Source of the DNA: Candidatus Bathyarchaeota archaeon
GTDB taxonomy: Archaea > Thermoproteota > Bathyarchaeia > Bathyarchaeales > SOJC01
Length of the DNA stretch: 7,138 nucleotides
NCBI GenBank assembly: GCA_023131555.1
Contig: JAGLZJ010000041.1
Span: 1-7,138 of the forward strand
Direction of reading: 5' to 3'
This document shows positions 1-5,932 of this stretch, piece after piece; positions within the stretch are counted from its first letter, which is position 1; each line of letters opens with the position of its first letter. Below the pieces are notes generated by a model that saw nothing but the letters and a program-made list of their open reading frames with translations, had not been told where the DNA came from and did not search any database. Position numbers and translations under genes: made by a program.

Positions 1-654
1 GTCTCTTGGGCTGACCTTGAACGGGATCCGAGTGCTTGGATCAGTAACCCAATGCAGAAAGTCTCCTATGAACTGCAGAAAGGCCTTGAACCCCTGGTAA
101 AAGACTTGAGAGACAAGGATTGGCTGAGGCTTTGGCGATATATCCAGCTGTCCGACCACCTCTACTACATGAGCATAAAAGGCGGAGGCCCCGGAGACGT
201 ACATGCGTACTTCAATCCATCAGGAAACCCAATCGACGCCTTCGTAACCTACTCCAACATCATCTCAGACCTCGAAGCACGAATCCTACAAGAGCTACAG
301 AAACCAGAGCAAGCGGCCAAATGGATCCTGAGAAGGCTACCATCAGACAAAGGATTCACCTTTTTCCACGAGTTTGCCCGACCCACCAAGACCACACCCC
401 GCAGCCTATCCGAGTTTGCGACTGCCCTAAGACACGTTTCCATCCGCTCCCTCAACTACCACTTGGAACGAGGCGACTTCGAAACATGGCTCAGCCAAGT
501 CCTAGGAGACAAAAAACTGGCTGAGAAAGTCAACTCAATAGCATCTGAAAGGCTGCAGACACCCGACCTCATCAGGAAGAAAATTGTAGCTCTAGTCGAA
601 GCACGAGTAAAACAGCTTGAATCAATCTCAGCCCAGAAAGAAGGAGACCGTTGA
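1..654 (+). CDS. GH57 alpha-amylase-type glycosidase, C-terminal part with DUF5752-like domain (5' partial)
   Basis: The frame is open from base 1, so the gene begins upstream; the ATG at 52 is internal. The first residues (VSWADLERDPSAW) and the following stretch with WRYIQLSDHLYYM and VHAYFNPSGNPIDAF match the conserved end of archaeal GH57 alpha-amylase-like enzymes, which hydrolyse or rearrange alpha-glucans. The GH57 catalytic Glu and Asp would lie upstream and cannot be checked. Residues about 115-190 (window numbering) contain FTFFHEFARP, SLSEFATALRHV and NYHLERGDFETWLSQVLGD. I recognise this as the DUF5752-type helical domain often appended to archaeal glucan enzymes; its function is unknown to me. 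No signal peptide can be judged. The gene is followed after 4 nt by a GT4 glycosyltransferase, which supports a glycogen-like polymer role. The family call is firm; exact activity (alpha-amylase, glucanotransferase or branching) is open. Confidence 0.85.
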   Translation, partial: VSWADLERDPSAWISNPMQKVSYELQKGLEPLVKDLRDKDWLRLWRYIQLSDHLYYMSIKGGGPGDVHAYFNPSGNPIDAFVTYSNIISDLEARILQELQKPEQAAKWILRRLPSDKGFTFFHEFARPTKTTPRSLSEFATALRHVSIRSLNYHLERGDFETWLSQVLGDKKLAEKVNSIASERLQTPDLIRKKIVALVEARVKQLESISAQKEGDR

Positions 655-658
655 TTCC

Positions 659-1831
659 ATGAGGATCTGCCTACTGTCTTGGGAGTTTCCTCCCCGTATT
701 GTTGGAGGCATAGCACGCCATGTCTTTGGGCTCGCAAAAGCGTTGGTTAAGAAGGGACACGAAGTCGGTGTCGTCACCCTGGATTTTCCAGGAACCCCTG
801 ACTATGAAGAGATAGAAGGAGTGAAAGTTTACAGATCCAAGACAGAAGTCGGACACCCGAACTTCTTAACCTGGGCTTTTCTCTTCAACCACTTCCTGGA
901 GAAGCGGCTGGCAACTGCAAATAGAGACATGAACTTTGACATAATACATATTCACGATTGGCTTGTTGCACCAGCTGGAATTGCCTTCAAACATCTCCTA
1001 AAAAAACCTCTCGTTTGCACGATGCACAGCACAGAACATGGAAGATCGACCCTGCATGGTCCAGATTCATACATGATTGACGGAATGGAGTGGTGGGCAT
1101 GCTACGAAGCAGATCGAGCCATTGTCACAAGCAACTCAATGCAAGGAGAGGTCTGCGGACACTTCCACGTGCCAAGGGAGAAAACTGACGTCGTTCCGAA
1201 CGGGATAGAAGTGGAAAAATACGATCTCGAAGTAGACAGATGGGCCACACGAAGACGCTATGGAGTAGGAGACAACGATAAGATGATTCTCTTTATCGGA
1301 CGCCTTGTTCCCCAAAAGGGAGTGGAGTACCTGATCCGCACCGCGTCAAGAATTGGCTGGAGGTTTCCAGAGGCGAGATTCGTCATTGTGGGTGAAGGCT
1401 GGATGAGAAGCCACTTGGAGTGGCTAGCGAACCAGACGGGGCAACGGTGGAGAATAAACTTCACAGGTTTCATTCCAGACAGTGAGTTAGTCGCATTGAC
1501 GAAGGGGGCTGACGTGATGGTGGTGCCATCGGTTTATGAGCCATTCGGAATTGTAGCCTTAGAGGCTATGGCCGCACGAGTGCCGGTAGTGGCTAGTCAG
1601 GTGGGAGGCTTAGCCGAAGTAGTAGAACACGATAAGACAGGAGTCCATGTATATCCCAGAAGCCCCGATTCAATTGCATGGGGAGTGGAACGCGTTCTTT
1701 CAGATCAAGGCTACAGGGATTGGCTAGTGAAGAACGCGTATGAGACAGTTACGAAGAGATTCAGCTGGCAGGCCATCGGAGAACAGACTGCTGAAGTTTA
1801 TAAGAAAGCCTTGAAGGGAGATAACTCATGA
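659..1831 (+). CDS. GT4 family glycosyltransferase, glycogen synthase-like
   Basis: The 390-aa product has the GT-B fold layout of family GT4. The N-terminal domain opens with MRICLLSWEFPPRIVGGIAR, whose Gly-Gly loop (residues 16-17) normally contacts the nucleotide-sugar donor. IIHIHDWL follows as in glycogen synthases. The C-terminal domain begins near residue 210 with FIGRLVPQKG, giving the donor-phosphate-binding Arg215 and Lys220. It carries the EX7E motif EPFGIVALE with Glu294 and Glu302. A retaining alpha-glucosyl transfer from UDP- or ADP-glucose is likely from family knowledge; the true donor and acceptor cannot be read here. I chose ATG 659 because the protein then starts directly on the first beta strand and AGGAG (642-646) lies 12 nt upstream; a TTG at 617 would add 14 residues with no family support. 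It follows the GH57 gene by 4 nt and overlaps the next gene by ATGA, so the three are probably one transcript. Confidence 0.88.
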   Translation: MRICLLSWEFPPRIVGGIARHVFGLAKALVKKGHEVGVVTLDFPGTPDYEEIEGVKVYRSKTEVGHPNFLTWAFLFNHFLEKRLATANRDMNFDIIHIHDWLVAPAGIAFKHLLKKPLVCTMHSTEHGRSTLHGPDSYMIDGMEWWACYEADRAIVTSNSMQGEVCGHFHVPREKTDVVPNGIEVEKYDLEVDRWATRRRYGVGDNDKMILFIGRLVPQKGVEYLIRTASRIGWRFPEARFVIVGEGWMRSHLEWLANQTGQRWRINFTGFIPDSELVALTKGADVMVVPSVYEPFGIVALEAMAARVPVVASQVGGLAEVVEHDKTGVHVYPRSPDSIAWGVERVLSDQGYRDWLVKNAYETVTKRFSWQAIGEQTAEVYKKALKGDNS

Positions 1832-2100
1832 GCGGTTACCCTCCTGTCGCACCATCCTACAAGGTTCCCGAAGAATTCCTGTTCTTATGCATGTTACATA
1901 ATATCGGCGCGGTCAACACAACGAGAGCCATCACGATAGAAGAGATCTCGAAGTGGACGGAGAGGGAGACATCAGAGATCCAATACAACCTCTCAAAGCT
2001 CCAAGAGCTAGGTTATGTGCTGACAATACAAGAGAGCAGAGCGGACAGGTTCCACGTATCTCCTTCGGGAATCAGGAAAGTCCTGACGCTCTACAGCTGA
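1828..2100 (+). CDS. Small winged helix-turn-helix protein, putative transcriptional regulator
   Basis: This 90-aa protein has the pattern of a single winged-helix domain. A first helix covers about residues 13-28, then the ITIEEISKWTE segment (35-45). The probable recognition helix is RETSEIQYNLSKLQELGYV (46-64), with the 'L..L..LGYV' ending typical of MarR/ArsR-like folds. A short wing is formed by LTIQESRADRFHVSP, and the SGIRKVLTLY helix closes the protein. No ligand-binding domain, metal-binding cysteines or membrane segment is seen. The start ATG overlaps the stop of the glycosyltransferase (ATGA) and is preceded by GGGAG (1816-1820) at 7 nt spacing, so translation is probably coupled. 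The position suggests a regulator of, or co-regulated with, the glucan genes; this is inference. DNA targets are unknown. Confidence 0.75.
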   Translation: MSGYPPVAPSYKVPEEFLFLCMLHNIGAVNTTRAITIEEISKWTERETSEIQYNLSKLQELGYVLTIQESRADRFHVSPSGIRKVLTLYS

Positions 2101-2108
2101 CAGACCAG

Positions 2109-2147
2109 TCCTCTGCAAGTAACCGCATGTTTAGTGTCTTCAGAGGA
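2109..2147. terminator. Possible bidirectional stem between convergent genes
   Basis: A perfect 7-bp inverted repeat, TCCTCTG (2109-2115) and CAGAGGA (2141-2147), spans the 39-bp gap between the convergent winged-helix and radical SAM genes. Its right arm includes the radical SAM stop codon. The 25-nt loop is long and no strong T-run follows on either strand. It may be a weak terminator or chance. Confidence 0.2.
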
Positions 2148-3561
2148 GGGCTTTCAGTTCCTTCAGGATTCCTCTTCTAGCCATGTAGAGGTTTATTCTT
2201 CTCTTGAGCTTGTTCCGTGAGAGCATGCCCTGAAGCCTTCGCTTCCACGAACCGTAGAAGCTCCTGTAGCATTCATAGAGCTCCTCTTGGACTTCGTCTT
2301 TCGTCAGTGTTTCAGTTGGCATGATTGCATGCGCCATATCATAATGAGCCAAATTATGGTCCTCAATCCAACCGTTTCTCTCGGCTTCCTCAAAGATCTC
2401 GGTGCCAGGAAATGGAGTAAGGACGGTGAAGATTACGAAATCCGGATCCAGTTCGTTCACGAATTCCCTCAGGTCAAAGATTTGCTCGGATGAATCGCTT
2501 CGTTCGCCGATAATGAACATCACGTGGGAAAAGATGCCGTTCTTCCTCAGAAGTCGAACCGCTTTCTTCGCTTCTTCTTGTGTGATGTCCTTTCTGAACT
2601 TCGTTAATGTTGAGGGATGTGGGCTCTCCACGCCAACCATCACCCATTGAAGCCCAGCCTTCTTGAGCATTGGAAAAGCTGCTTCGTTTCTGAGGACATC
2701 GTCACACCTCATCTGCAGAAACCAAGATAAGTCATCGCCGACCCGGCGTTGATGCAGTTCATCAGCTAGTTGTTTCACCCTGTCGCCGGATCCGAAGTTG
2801 TCGTCTGTCAGCCAGATGAATCTGCTTCCGTAGTCCTGATAGCAGAACTCCATCTCATCTGCGATTCTCTTTGGGGATTTAACTCTCCAAGTACCTCTCC
2901 AGTGGCGCCATTGAGTGCAGAAGGTGCAACTGTGAGAGCACCCTCTTGAGCCTTCAATCAGAGCGTATGGTGTGTTAGGGCCAGCCATCGCTGCGAAGTG
3001 GTATTTCCTGAGGTTATCTTTGACGAGGTGATATCCTGGCAGAGGGAGCTGCTCTAGGTCTTTGATGAACGGTCTCTCAGGATTGTGAAATATTTGTCCG
3101 TCAGCTCTGTATGAGGCGCCCTTCAGGTTTGATAGGGTTGATTTGGAGGGGGATCTCACGAGTTCTGCAAGGGTCTTCTCACCTTCCCCACGAACTATAA
3201 CATCGATCTCAGGATAGGTCTCAAGGCTTTCCTGAGGTGTAGCCGTAAAGTGTTGACCACCAGCTACAGTCAATACGTTAGGGTTAATCTTCTTAGCAAG
3301 TTCAAGGGTCCGGGCAACGACATATGTGTTGCATGTCGCAAGGGCGCTTGAGGCAACAATATTAGGGTGATAAGATTGGATCCGAGCTTCCAACTCATTC
3401 CAGTCAACATGCTCAGCATTACAGTCCAGAACCGCAACATCGATCTTCTCAACCTCATGCTCGAGATAGGCTGCTAGCTGGATGATTCCGAAAGGTGGAG
3501 GAAGGTATTCCCCCATCACAAACCATATGTCTTTCGGGGGTTCCACAAAGAGAACTTTCAT
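2140..3561 (-). CDS. B12-binding-domain radical SAM protein of unknown substrate
   Basis: The 473-aa product has a Rossmann-like N-terminal half (residues about 1-130: MKVLFVEPP, a hydrophobic core, AGGQH, and IVRGEGEKTL). This is typical of the cobalamin-binding domain of class B radical SAM enzymes. The radical SAM core follows, with the 4Fe-4S motif CSHSCTFC giving Cys208, Cys212 and Cys215, then WLTDDNF and VGVESP (about 309-314). The C-terminal 70 residues are helical and rich in Arg/Lys. The layout resembles COG1032 members related to BchE and HpnJ, many of which are methylases or cyclases, but the substrate cannot be deduced. The cobalamin-ligating DXHXXG motif is not visible in the N-terminal domain, as in some relatives. 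ATG 3561 was chosen because it gives the usual MKVLFVEPP start; ATG 3567 or TTG 3579 would add 2 or 6 residues. It lies 65 bp downstream of the phosphoesterase and may be cotranscribed or use its own promoter. Confidence 0.85.
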   Translation of the reverse strand: MKVLFVEPPKDIWFVMGEYLPPPFGIIQLAAYLEHEVEKIDVAVLDCNAEHVDWNELEARIQSYHPNIVASSALATCNTYVVARTLELAKKINPNVLTVAGGQHFTATPQESLETYPEIDVIVRGEGEKTLAELVRSPSKSTLSNLKGASYRADGQIFHNPERPFIKDLEQLPLPGYHLVKDNLRKYHFAAMAGPNTPYALIEGSRGCSHSCTFCTQWRHWRGTWRVKSPKRIADEMEFCYQDYGSRFIWLTDDNFGSGDRVKQLADELHQRRVGDDLSWFLQMRCDDVLRNEAAFPMLKKAGLQWVMVGVESPHPSTLTKFRKDITQEEAKKAVRLLRKNGIFSHVMFIIGERSDSSEQIFDLREFVNELDPDFVIFTVLTPFPGTEIFEEAERNGWIEDHNLAHYDMAHAIMPTETLTKDEVQEELYECYRSFYGSWKRRLQGMLSRNKLKRRINLYMARRGILKELKALL

Positions 3562-3600
3562 GGACATCTCATTCAGCAATAGCTAGAGTCACTGAGGAGC

Positions 3601-3610
3601 CCATTTAAGA
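3601..3610 (-). promoter_or_regulatory. Weak TATA-like element before the radical SAM gene
   Basis: On the minus strand the sequence reads TCTTAAATGG, resembling an archaeal TATA box. A start of transcription about 25 bp downstream would fall near 3580, leaving a leader of about 20 nt before ATG 3561. The match is modest and no clear BRE is seen, so read-through from the upstream phosphoesterase gene is equally likely. Confidence 0.25.
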
Positions 3611-3626
3611 TTGCTGATGATTGCAG

Positions 3627-4328
3627 CTAGTGTGTTTGTCCAGTTATATTCAAAGGTGAAAGACTCACTTCGATATCGTCCCCAAAATCTATTACCGCGC
3701 ATTGATTGTGTCTCGCCGGTCCCGGATTGACGATGAGAGTGGTTCCAACCCTGTCTAAACCACTAGCTTCATGAATATGACCGCACACCACCAAAGCTGG
3801 ACGCTCCTCCTCTACGAAATTCCTTACGCTAGTGCTCCCAACGTGTTCACCGCTCGATGTCATGTCTAGACGAGTGCCTCTAGGGGGAGAATGAGAGACC
3901 AAGACTACCCTTGATGATTCCTCGTCTCGTGAACAATTGGCGAAACCACGCTGCAGAAGGAGTCCGATTTCCTCTTCACTGAGTTCAAACGGAGAATGAA
4001 AAGGAGTTGGAGGAGAACCTCCAACTCCAAAGAAGGCAATACCGTGAAACCTCCTGCAGTCACCATGAAGACATTTCGCACTGTCTGTGCTTTCATTAGC
4101 TAACTGAGGAGGATCGCAGTTCCCTGGAATAAAAAACACTGGAAGCTTCGCCTTCGAAACGATTGAGAGGTTTCTCTTCGCATCCTCCAAGGATCCGAAG
4201 TGAGTCAAGTCTCCACACATAACAACCAGATCCATCTTGCTCTCAGCCGCCTTCACAGCAACGCTGCTAAAAGCTTGGGAACTCCCATGAAAATCTGACA
4301 CTGCAAGAATCTTCAAGGAACATGTCAC
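3627..4328 (-). CDS. Calcineurin-like metallophosphoesterase
   Basis: The 233-aa protein carries the full set of metal-binding motifs of the superfamily in order: SDFHG (Asp12, His14), CGDLTHFG (Asp40), PGNCD (Asn70), VSHSPP (His146) and GHIHE (His184, His186). These ligate the dinuclear metal centre that hydrolyses phosphomono- or diesters. The length and the compact single-domain layout, ending in NPGPA and a final beta strand, fit the YfcE-like, soluble Metallophos_2-type subgroup. The substrate (cyclic nucleotide, nucleic acid or other phosphoester) is not predictable. The gene starts with GTG at 4328; TTG 4314-4316 is the only close in-frame alternative and lies nearer the first beta strand (LKILAVSD). 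No Shine-Dalgarno sequence precedes the GTG, which suits a leaderless or near-leaderless mRNA. It is divergent from purM and the first gene of the minus-strand pair. Confidence 0.85.
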   Translation of the reverse strand: MTCSLKILAVSDFHGSSQAFSSVAVKAAESKMDLVVMCGDLTHFGSLEDAKRNLSIVSKAKLPVFFIPGNCDPPQLANESTDSAKCLHGDCRRFHGIAFFGVGGSPPTPFHSPFELSEEEIGLLLQRGFANCSRDEESSRVVLVSHSPPRGTRLDMTSSGEHVGSTSVRNFVEEERPALVVCGHIHEASGLDRVGTTLIVNPGPARHNQCAVIDFGDDIEVSLSPLNITGQTH

Positions 4329-4346
4329 CGACTGTTGAACTAGACT

Positions 4347-4369
4347 CTATAAGAAGTGGATATTAAAAG
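4347..4369 (-). promoter_or_regulatory. Candidate promoter of the metallophosphoesterase gene
   Basis: Two TATA-like elements read on the minus strand. CTTTTAATAT (4360-4369) predicts initiation near 4340, about 11 nt before the GTG start. TCTTATAG (4347-4354) predicts initiation at about 4326, essentially at the GTG. Either agrees with the lack of a ribosome-binding site. The first box abuts the palindrome at 4367-4383. Confidence 0.4.
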
Positions 4370-4383
4370 TCACATAGTGACTT
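4367..4383. repeat. 17-bp palindrome, candidate operator
   Basis: AAGTCACATAGTGACTT is a perfect 7-bp inverted repeat with a 3-bp ATA spacer. It lies in the divergent metallophosphoesterase/purM intergenic region and overlaps the upstream (BRE) side of a TATA-like box facing the phosphoesterase gene. The geometry suits a dimeric regulator binding site; the regulator is unknown and no second copy was noticed in the window. Confidence 0.45.
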
Positions 4384-4474
4384 CCTGAAGAAAACTTGGT
4401 TCCGTAGACTGAGATACCGGGGGGTAGTGCACGCGCGAAACCTGCTAGCTAGGGTAAGGTGAATTTGGATTCCC

Positions 4475-4488
4475 GTAAAGCTATTTAG
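4475..4488 (+). promoter_or_regulatory. purM: Candidate purM promoter (BRE plus TATA-like box)
   Basis: GTAAAG followed by CTATTTAG resembles an archaeal BRE next to a TATA box. Initiation about 25 bp downstream would fall near 4510, leaving a short leader that contains the ribosome-binding site AGGTGG at 4526-4531. The TATA match is imperfect. Confidence 0.4.
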
Positions 4489-4525
4489 CTCCTGCTCCGA
4501 CTACTCACGAACTAAGAGTGTATTC

Positions 4526-4531
4526 AGGTGG
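4526..4531 (+). promoter_or_regulatory. purM: Shine-Dalgarno site that decides the purM start
   Basis: AGGTGG is close to the archaeal consensus (complement of the 16S 3' end) and ends 5 nt before ATG 4537. The upstream in-frame GTG at 4528 lies inside this site, so it is unlikely to be the start. Confidence 0.7.
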
Positions 4532-4536
4532 ATTCG

Positions 4537-5607
4537 ATGCCCAAAGGATTAACCTACGCGGATGCCGGAGTTGACCGTGAACTTAGGAAAACGGCTAAGA
4601 TCTCACTGAAAGCATTGGAGGAGACTTATAGATTCAGCACTCAAGGAAAGGTTTTGCAACTCCCCTATGGGAACATCTTCCCTTTCAAAGAAGGTTACCT
4701 CGATCTCGCAATTGAAGGAGTTGGAACGAAAGTTCTCCTAGCTCAGTTAGCTGACAAATTCGACACTATAGGAGTTGACGCCGTTGCCATGGCAGTCAAC
4801 GACACGATAAGGTCCGGAGCAACACCCCTCGCCATCGTGGACAACATCCATACCCAGAGATCAGATCCTATTCTAATCAAAGAATTATTCAAGGGATTGG
4901 TTACCGGCGCAACGGAGGCTCAATGCATCATCGCAGGAGGGGAAATCGGCGACGTCGCAGATATCATAAAGGGAGCACGAGTCAACAAAGGATTTGACAT
5001 GATAGTATCATGCATCGGCGAAGTCAGCAAGGAGCACGTGATACATGGCAACTCAATAAGCCCTGATGACGTCGTGATCGGACTCCGAAGCTCAGGCCTT
5101 CACAGCAATGGCATCACACTGGCAAGGAGAGCCCTCTTCAAAGAATGGGGAGGAAGATTCGACTCCTTTGACGTTCCAGAAGGCTTAGACAGAGAACTGA
5201 TCTACGAAACCCTTGAACCAACAAAAATCTATGTAAAACCTCTGGTCGAAGTAGCCAAGGTGCACAGAATAAAGGGTGCAGTTCACATCACCGGCGACGC
5301 CTATCTCAAGTTCAGCAGACTAATGCAATTCTCCCCAAGAATCGGATTCAGATTCAGCAACTTCAGACCACACCCCATCTTCGAACTCGTAAGAAACTCA
5401 GCAGAAGAAGCGGAGAAGATAGAATGGACAGAGATGTTCAAAACGTTCAACATGGGATGGGGATTCGCAATAGTCGTCGACAGAACAAACACAGACGACG
5501 TGCTGGATATTCTAGAGAAAACAGAAACGGAATCCGAAGTAATAGGAAAATCCACACCACGAAAGGAAATAGTTGTCAAATTCCAAGGGGAAACACTCAC
5601 GCTCTAG
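4537..5607 (+). CDS. purM: Phosphoribosylformylglycinamidine cyclo-ligase (AIR synthetase), archaeal type
   Basis: The enzyme closes the imidazole ring of FGAM to AIR using ATP, in cytoplasmic de novo purine synthesis. The 356-aa length fits the family (about 330-360). Family motifs seen in order are YADAGVD (7-13), GVGTK (61-65), VAMAVND (83-89), GGEIGD (134-139), GLRSSGLHSNG (182-192), HITGDAYLKF (250-259) and FNMGWGF (304-310). The protein belongs to the PurM/PurL ATP-binding superfamily. Bacterial enzymes usually have GGETAEMP and HITGGG at two of these places; the versions here differ and I believe they are an archaeal variant, not decay, since the frame is intact and all other motifs are present. 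ATG 4537 is supported by AGGTGG just upstream. purS and purL follow on the same strand, giving consecutive pathway steps. Confidence 0.92.
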   Translation: MPKGLTYADAGVDRELRKTAKISLKALEETYRFSTQGKVLQLPYGNIFPFKEGYLDLAIEGVGTKVLLAQLADKFDTIGVDAVAMAVNDTIRSGATPLAIVDNIHTQRSDPILIKELFKGLVTGATEAQCIIAGGEIGDVADIIKGARVNKGFDMIVSCIGEVSKEHVIHGNSISPDDVVIGLRSSGLHSNGITLARRALFKEWGGRFDSFDVPEGLDRELIYETLEPTKIYVKPLVEVAKVHRIKGAVHITGDAYLKFSRLMQFSPRIGFRFSNFRPHPIFELVRNSAEEAEKIEWTEMFKTFNMGWGFAIVVDRTNTDDVLDILEKTETESEVIGKSTPRKEIVVKFQGETLTL

Positions 5608-5615
5608 AAAGGGCA

Positions 5616-5660
5616 TTTATACTTTCATTTAAATTTCACATCAAAAGGTTTAAATTTTTA
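5616..5660 (+). promoter_or_regulatory. purS: purS-purL promoter region with repeated TATA-like boxes
   Basis: The 73-bp purM-purS gap is very AT-rich. TTTAAATTT occurs twice, at 5628-5636 and 5649-5657, exactly 21 bp apart, and TTTATACTTT lies at 5616-5625. The centre of the downstream copy is about 27 bp from ATG 5681, which predicts initiation at or next to the start codon (leaderless mRNA). No Shine-Dalgarno sequence precedes purS, in agreement. The T-runs here, such as TTTTT at 5655-5659, could also end purM transcripts. Confidence 0.6.
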
Positions 5661-5680
5661 ACTGTTTCTTATCTTAAACC

Positions 5681-5932
5681 ATGCAGTGGAAAGCACGAGT
5701 AGAGGTCAGCCTCAAACCAGGCCACGTTGACCCGGAAGGGGAAACAACATGCCAATCCCTGAGAGAACTCGCCTACCCTGTCAGAAGCGTAGCCGTCAGC
5801 AAAATCTACACAATAATGCTGGAAGCCAACCTGAAGGAAGAAGCAGAGTCTAAAATCGAAGAAATCTGCCACAGGCTTTTAGCTAACCCAACAAAAGACA
5901 ACTTCACCTACCAGGTCGAGAAAGCCGAATGA
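5681..5932 (+). CDS. purS: Phosphoribosylformylglycinamidine synthase subunit PurS
   Basis: The 83-aa protein matches the small PurS subunit in size (about 80-85 aa) and pattern. WKARVEVSLKPGHVDPEGET forms the first strand and loop, SLRELAYPVRSVAVSKIYTIML the helix and second strand, and EICHRLLANPTKDNFTYQVE the conserved C-terminal 'LLANP' helix and last strand. PurS is a structural bridge that brings the glutaminase PurQ to PurL in the FGAR-to-FGAM amidation complex; it is not catalytic itself. The ATG at 5681 is the natural start, with a TATA-like box 27 bp upstream and no ribosome-binding site, so a leaderless mRNA is likely. Its stop overlaps the purL start by ATGA. Confidence 0.92.
   Translation: MQWKARVEVSLKPGHVDPEGETTCQSLRELAYPVRSVAVSKIYTIMLEANLKEEAESKIEEICHRLLANPTKDNFTYQVEKAE

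Larger units (their letters stand above)
4384..4536 (+). other. Intergenic region with RNA-folding potential upstream of purM
   Basis: No protein gene is seen here. GGGTAGT (4422-4428) can pair with ACTACTC (4500-4506), including one G-U pair. Between them TAGCT (4446-4450) can pair with AGCTA (4479-4483), GGG (4452-4454) with CCC (4472-4474) and AAT with ATT around a TTGG loop (4465-4468). If transcription began near 4390, from the TATTAAAA box at 4361-4368 read on the plus strand, this would be a structured purM leader. If it began near 4510, most of the stretch would be untranscribed for purM. I do not recognise a known riboswitch, tRNA or box C/D RNA. By-eye pairing of this size can be chance. 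Confidence 0.25.

Noticed and set aside
52..54. ATG as the start of the first gene
   Set aside because: The same frame is open to base 1 and encodes conserved GH57 residues (SWADLERD), so this ATG is internal.
617..658. TTG start extending the glycosyltransferase by 14 residues
   Set aside because: The extension overlaps the GH57 gene, has no similarity to GT4 N termini, and the family start MRICLLSWEFPP falls on ATG 659 after AGGAG.
3613..3627. Small hairpin GCTG-7 nt-CAGC with a TGATGA word, considered as terminator or box C/D RNA
   Set aside because: The stem is only 4 bp, no T-run follows, and box C/D spacing is absent.
4408..4450. Resemblance to 16S rRNA fragments (GAGATACC..GGGTAG, GCGCGAAACCT)
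   Set aside because: Only short words match and their order and spacing do not follow 16S rRNA; probably coincidence.
4422..4506. Possible tRNA because of the 85-nt span closed by a 7-bp helix
   Set aside because: No T-arm (GGTTCGAATCC type) adjoins the 3' strand of the closing helix, and no D-arm or anticodon stem fits on either strand.
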